Assembly (NCBI GenBank): GCA_018402345.1
Contig: JAGYIV010000012.1
Span: 62,001-126,000, forward strand
Length of the DNA stretch: 64,000 bases
Direction of reading: 5' to 3'
Origin: Terrimicrobiaceae bacterium
GTDB lineage: Bacteria > Verrucomicrobiota > Verrucomicrobiia > Chthoniobacterales > Terrimicrobiaceae
A model generated the notes under the pieces. That model was not told the origin of the DNA and ran no database searches. It saw nothing but the letters and a program-made list of their open reading frames with translations. A program made the translations under genes and the position numbers. This document shows positions 62,990-64,000 of the stretch, piece after piece. Each line of letters opens with the position of its first letter. The first letter of the stretch is position 1.

Positions 62990-63239
62990 TACTCGAGTTG
63001 CTCGGCACTGAGATTGAAAAGGCGTTGAACGATCAAGGCGCCTTGAACATCAAAATCACATCCAAAGGCTTGCGCCCGGCAAGGCTTTTCCGCTCCGCAC
63101 TTCTAAGCGCCTCTCTACAAACAGGTCGAAACATCTCGCAATCAATAGGATTTTTCAACTCTTCCAACGGGTCTTTCAAGCGACTCAATACGGCAAGGCG
63201 CTGACTTTCATCAAAAAAGGAGGCTCGGTCTGATTTCAT
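62990..63239 (-). pseudogene. Truncated IS5-family transposase (N-terminal fragment)
   Basis: The start MKSDRASFFDESQRLAVLSR, then LKDPLEELKNPIDCEMFRP, AERKSLAGRKPLDVILMFK and, after a one-base shift, LIVQRLFNLSAEQLE, match the N-terminal domain of IS5-group transposases. The conserved continuation and the DDE catalytic domain are absent. The frame shifts near the GGCGCC at about 63037 and stops after about 80 codons. No terminal inverted repeats were identified. Confidence 0.7.
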
Positions 63240-63317
63240 CGATTACTCCACAGAAAATAATATTTTATTTAATTTATGGGAAGCTATTTGCTATTTATTA
63301 AAATGCGAATTTGAGTG

Positions 63318-63329
63318 TTTTACGTTTAA
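63318..63329 (+). promoter_or_regulatory. Putative operator motif TTTTACGTTTAA upstream of the terminal PATR-like gene
   Basis: Exact copy in an AT-rich stretch, 189 bp before the ATG at 63518 and oriented toward it. Confidence 0.6.
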
Positions 63330-63423
63330 TAAACATTTTGAACTGTGGCCTTGAGTCCGAGCAACCACGGCGTAAGGAATGACTCTGTGCCCGAGGTGTC
63401 GATTGCCAACGGTCACGTAGCAC

Positions 63424-63497
63424 AAAACCTCCCGAAACCTCCCGAAACCTCCCGAAACCTCCCGAAACCTCCCGAAACCTCCCGAAACCTCCCGAAA
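63424..63497 (+). repeat. Tandem array of a 10-bp unit (CCCGAAACCT)
   Basis: About seven perfect units between the motif at 63318 and the ATG at 63518. Ten bp is close to one turn of B-DNA. The minus strand reads as repeated GGGAGG, and an antisense frame through it is an artefact of the repeat. Confidence 0.9.
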
Positions 63498-63517
63498 TCA
63501 TCCCACCCAAACATTTT

Positions 63518-64000
63518 ATGAAAAAGCCACTGGCTATCCTCATGAAAAATCTACTCACATCCCTCGCCATTGTGGCTCTCGGAGCCAGCGGTGCCAATGC
63601 CGCAGACGGCACTTGGACGAACGATGGCTCCAGCAATTGGAGCACCACGACCAACTGGGCCGGCGGCACCGTGGCCGACGGAGCCGGCTTCCTCGCCGAC
63701 TTCAGCACGATCGACATCACGGCAAACCGTTTTGTGACCTTGGATACCAGCCGCACGATCGGCGGGCTCAGCTTTCGCGATACCTATTGGACGAATAGCG
63801 GATTCAATTGGAACCTGCAGAGCAGCGGGGGAAGCATCCTCACGCTGGATAACACGGGTGGCCCGGGCGGCAACCCGCCCACGATCACCCTCGCCACTGG
63901 CATAAGCTCGATCACCACGGTTTTGGCCGGCTCAAACGGGCTCAACCTCTCTCTTCCCTGGTCGAACTACGACAGCACGCGCGGCACCGCTTCGGGAGGA
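63518..64000 (+). CDS. Exported autotransporter-type beta-strand repeat protein, 5' part (runs off the window)
   Basis: 161 codons visible and open to the edge. Signal peptide from ATG 63518 (MKKPLAILMKNLLTSLAIVA, then GASGANAA); an internal ATG at 63542 also works. The mature start DGTWTNDGSSNWSTTTNWAG with VADGAGFLADFS and TIGGLSF is the standard opening of Verrucomicrobia and Planctomycetes proteins carrying autotransporter-associated beta-strand repeats, often with PEP-CTERM ends. The function is unknown; probably a large surface or matrix protein. Preceded by the window motif and the 10-bp tandem array. Confidence 0.75.
   Translation, partial: MKKPLAILMKNLLTSLAIVALGASGANAADGTWTNDGSSNWSTTTNWAGGTVADGAGFLADFSTIDITANRFVTLDTSRTIGGLSFRDTYWTNSGFNWNLQSSGGSILTLDNTGGPGGNPPTITLATGISSITTVLAGSNGLNLSLPWSNYDSTRGTASGG

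Noticed and set aside
63424-63497. CRISPR-like array
   Set aside because: Units are contiguous 10-mers with no spacers and there are no cas genes.
63298-63756. Antisense frame with a repeated SGGFGRFREV peptide
   Set aside because: It is only the translation of the 10-bp DNA array and runs against the PATR-like gene.
1-64000. tRNA, rRNA, riboswitch or replication origin
   Set aside because: No cloverleaf, rRNA-like segment, recognisable aptamer or DnaA-box cluster was seen by eye; a covariance search would be needed to exclude small RNAs.

Overview
The window looks like Verrucomicrobiota chromosome: about 60% G+C, three pseudopilins of the Verru_Chthon cassette type (proteins B, C and D), exported glycosidases with Sec or lipoprotein signals, autotransporter-type beta-strand repeats (PATR), and no SusC/SusD pairs. 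It is one large glycan-use locus for O-acetylated, fucose- and galactose-bearing polymers. No sulfatase gene is visible, so heavily sulfated fucoidan is a less likely substrate than mucin-like, plant or other acetylated fucosylated glycans (inference).

Layout. 0-10 kb (+): pseudopilins B and C, then a GH110-like beta-helix alpha-galactosidase, an SDR, a mannonate dehydratase, a frameshifted GH2 enzyme and a FucP-type permease. 10-15 kb (-): an MFS permease, an SSS symporter and an AAA/DUF4143 ATPase. 15-21 kb (-): GH29 fucosidase, SGNH esterase and GH95 fucosidase, then a Fic gene remnant. 21-28 kb (-): sialate O-acetylesterase, pseudopilin D, an unknown secreted protein and a TRAP transporter whose large permease gene is broken. 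28-34 kb (+): a PATR/beta-helix fusion and a GH43-like enzyme. 34-37.5 kb: hairpin repeats surrounding a GxxExxY nuclease-like gene and a Fic gene. 37.5-53.5 kb (+): a second free-standing beta-helix protein, GH29, an esterase with a beta-sandwich module, and two GH116-like enzymes either side of a DUF5703 protein. 54-61 kb (+): an SSS symporter and what appears to be the full non-phosphorylative L-fucose pathway (mutarotase, dehydrogenase, lactonase, FucD, KDF dehydrogenase, FAH hydrolase). 61-64 kb: an Rpn-family nuclease gene inside the same hairpin repeats, an IS5 remnant, and the start of another PATR-like exported protein.

The strongest unexplained signal is a short directional motif, TTTTACGTTTAA (7 exact copies, 4 with one mismatch). 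It sits mostly 45-190 bp upstream of the first gene of almost every glycan-use unit, always pointing toward that gene, with an inverted pair between the two divergent units at 27.9 kb. It ties the fucosidases, esterases, beta-helix enzymes, SSS symporters and the Verru_Chthon pseudopilins into one putative regulon. No regulator gene is present in the window. The second signal is a family of about 95-bp hairpin repeats that bracket two PD-(D/E)XK-type genes. Many long genes carry single-base indels, mostly in short homopolymers, so sequence error has to be separated from real decay.
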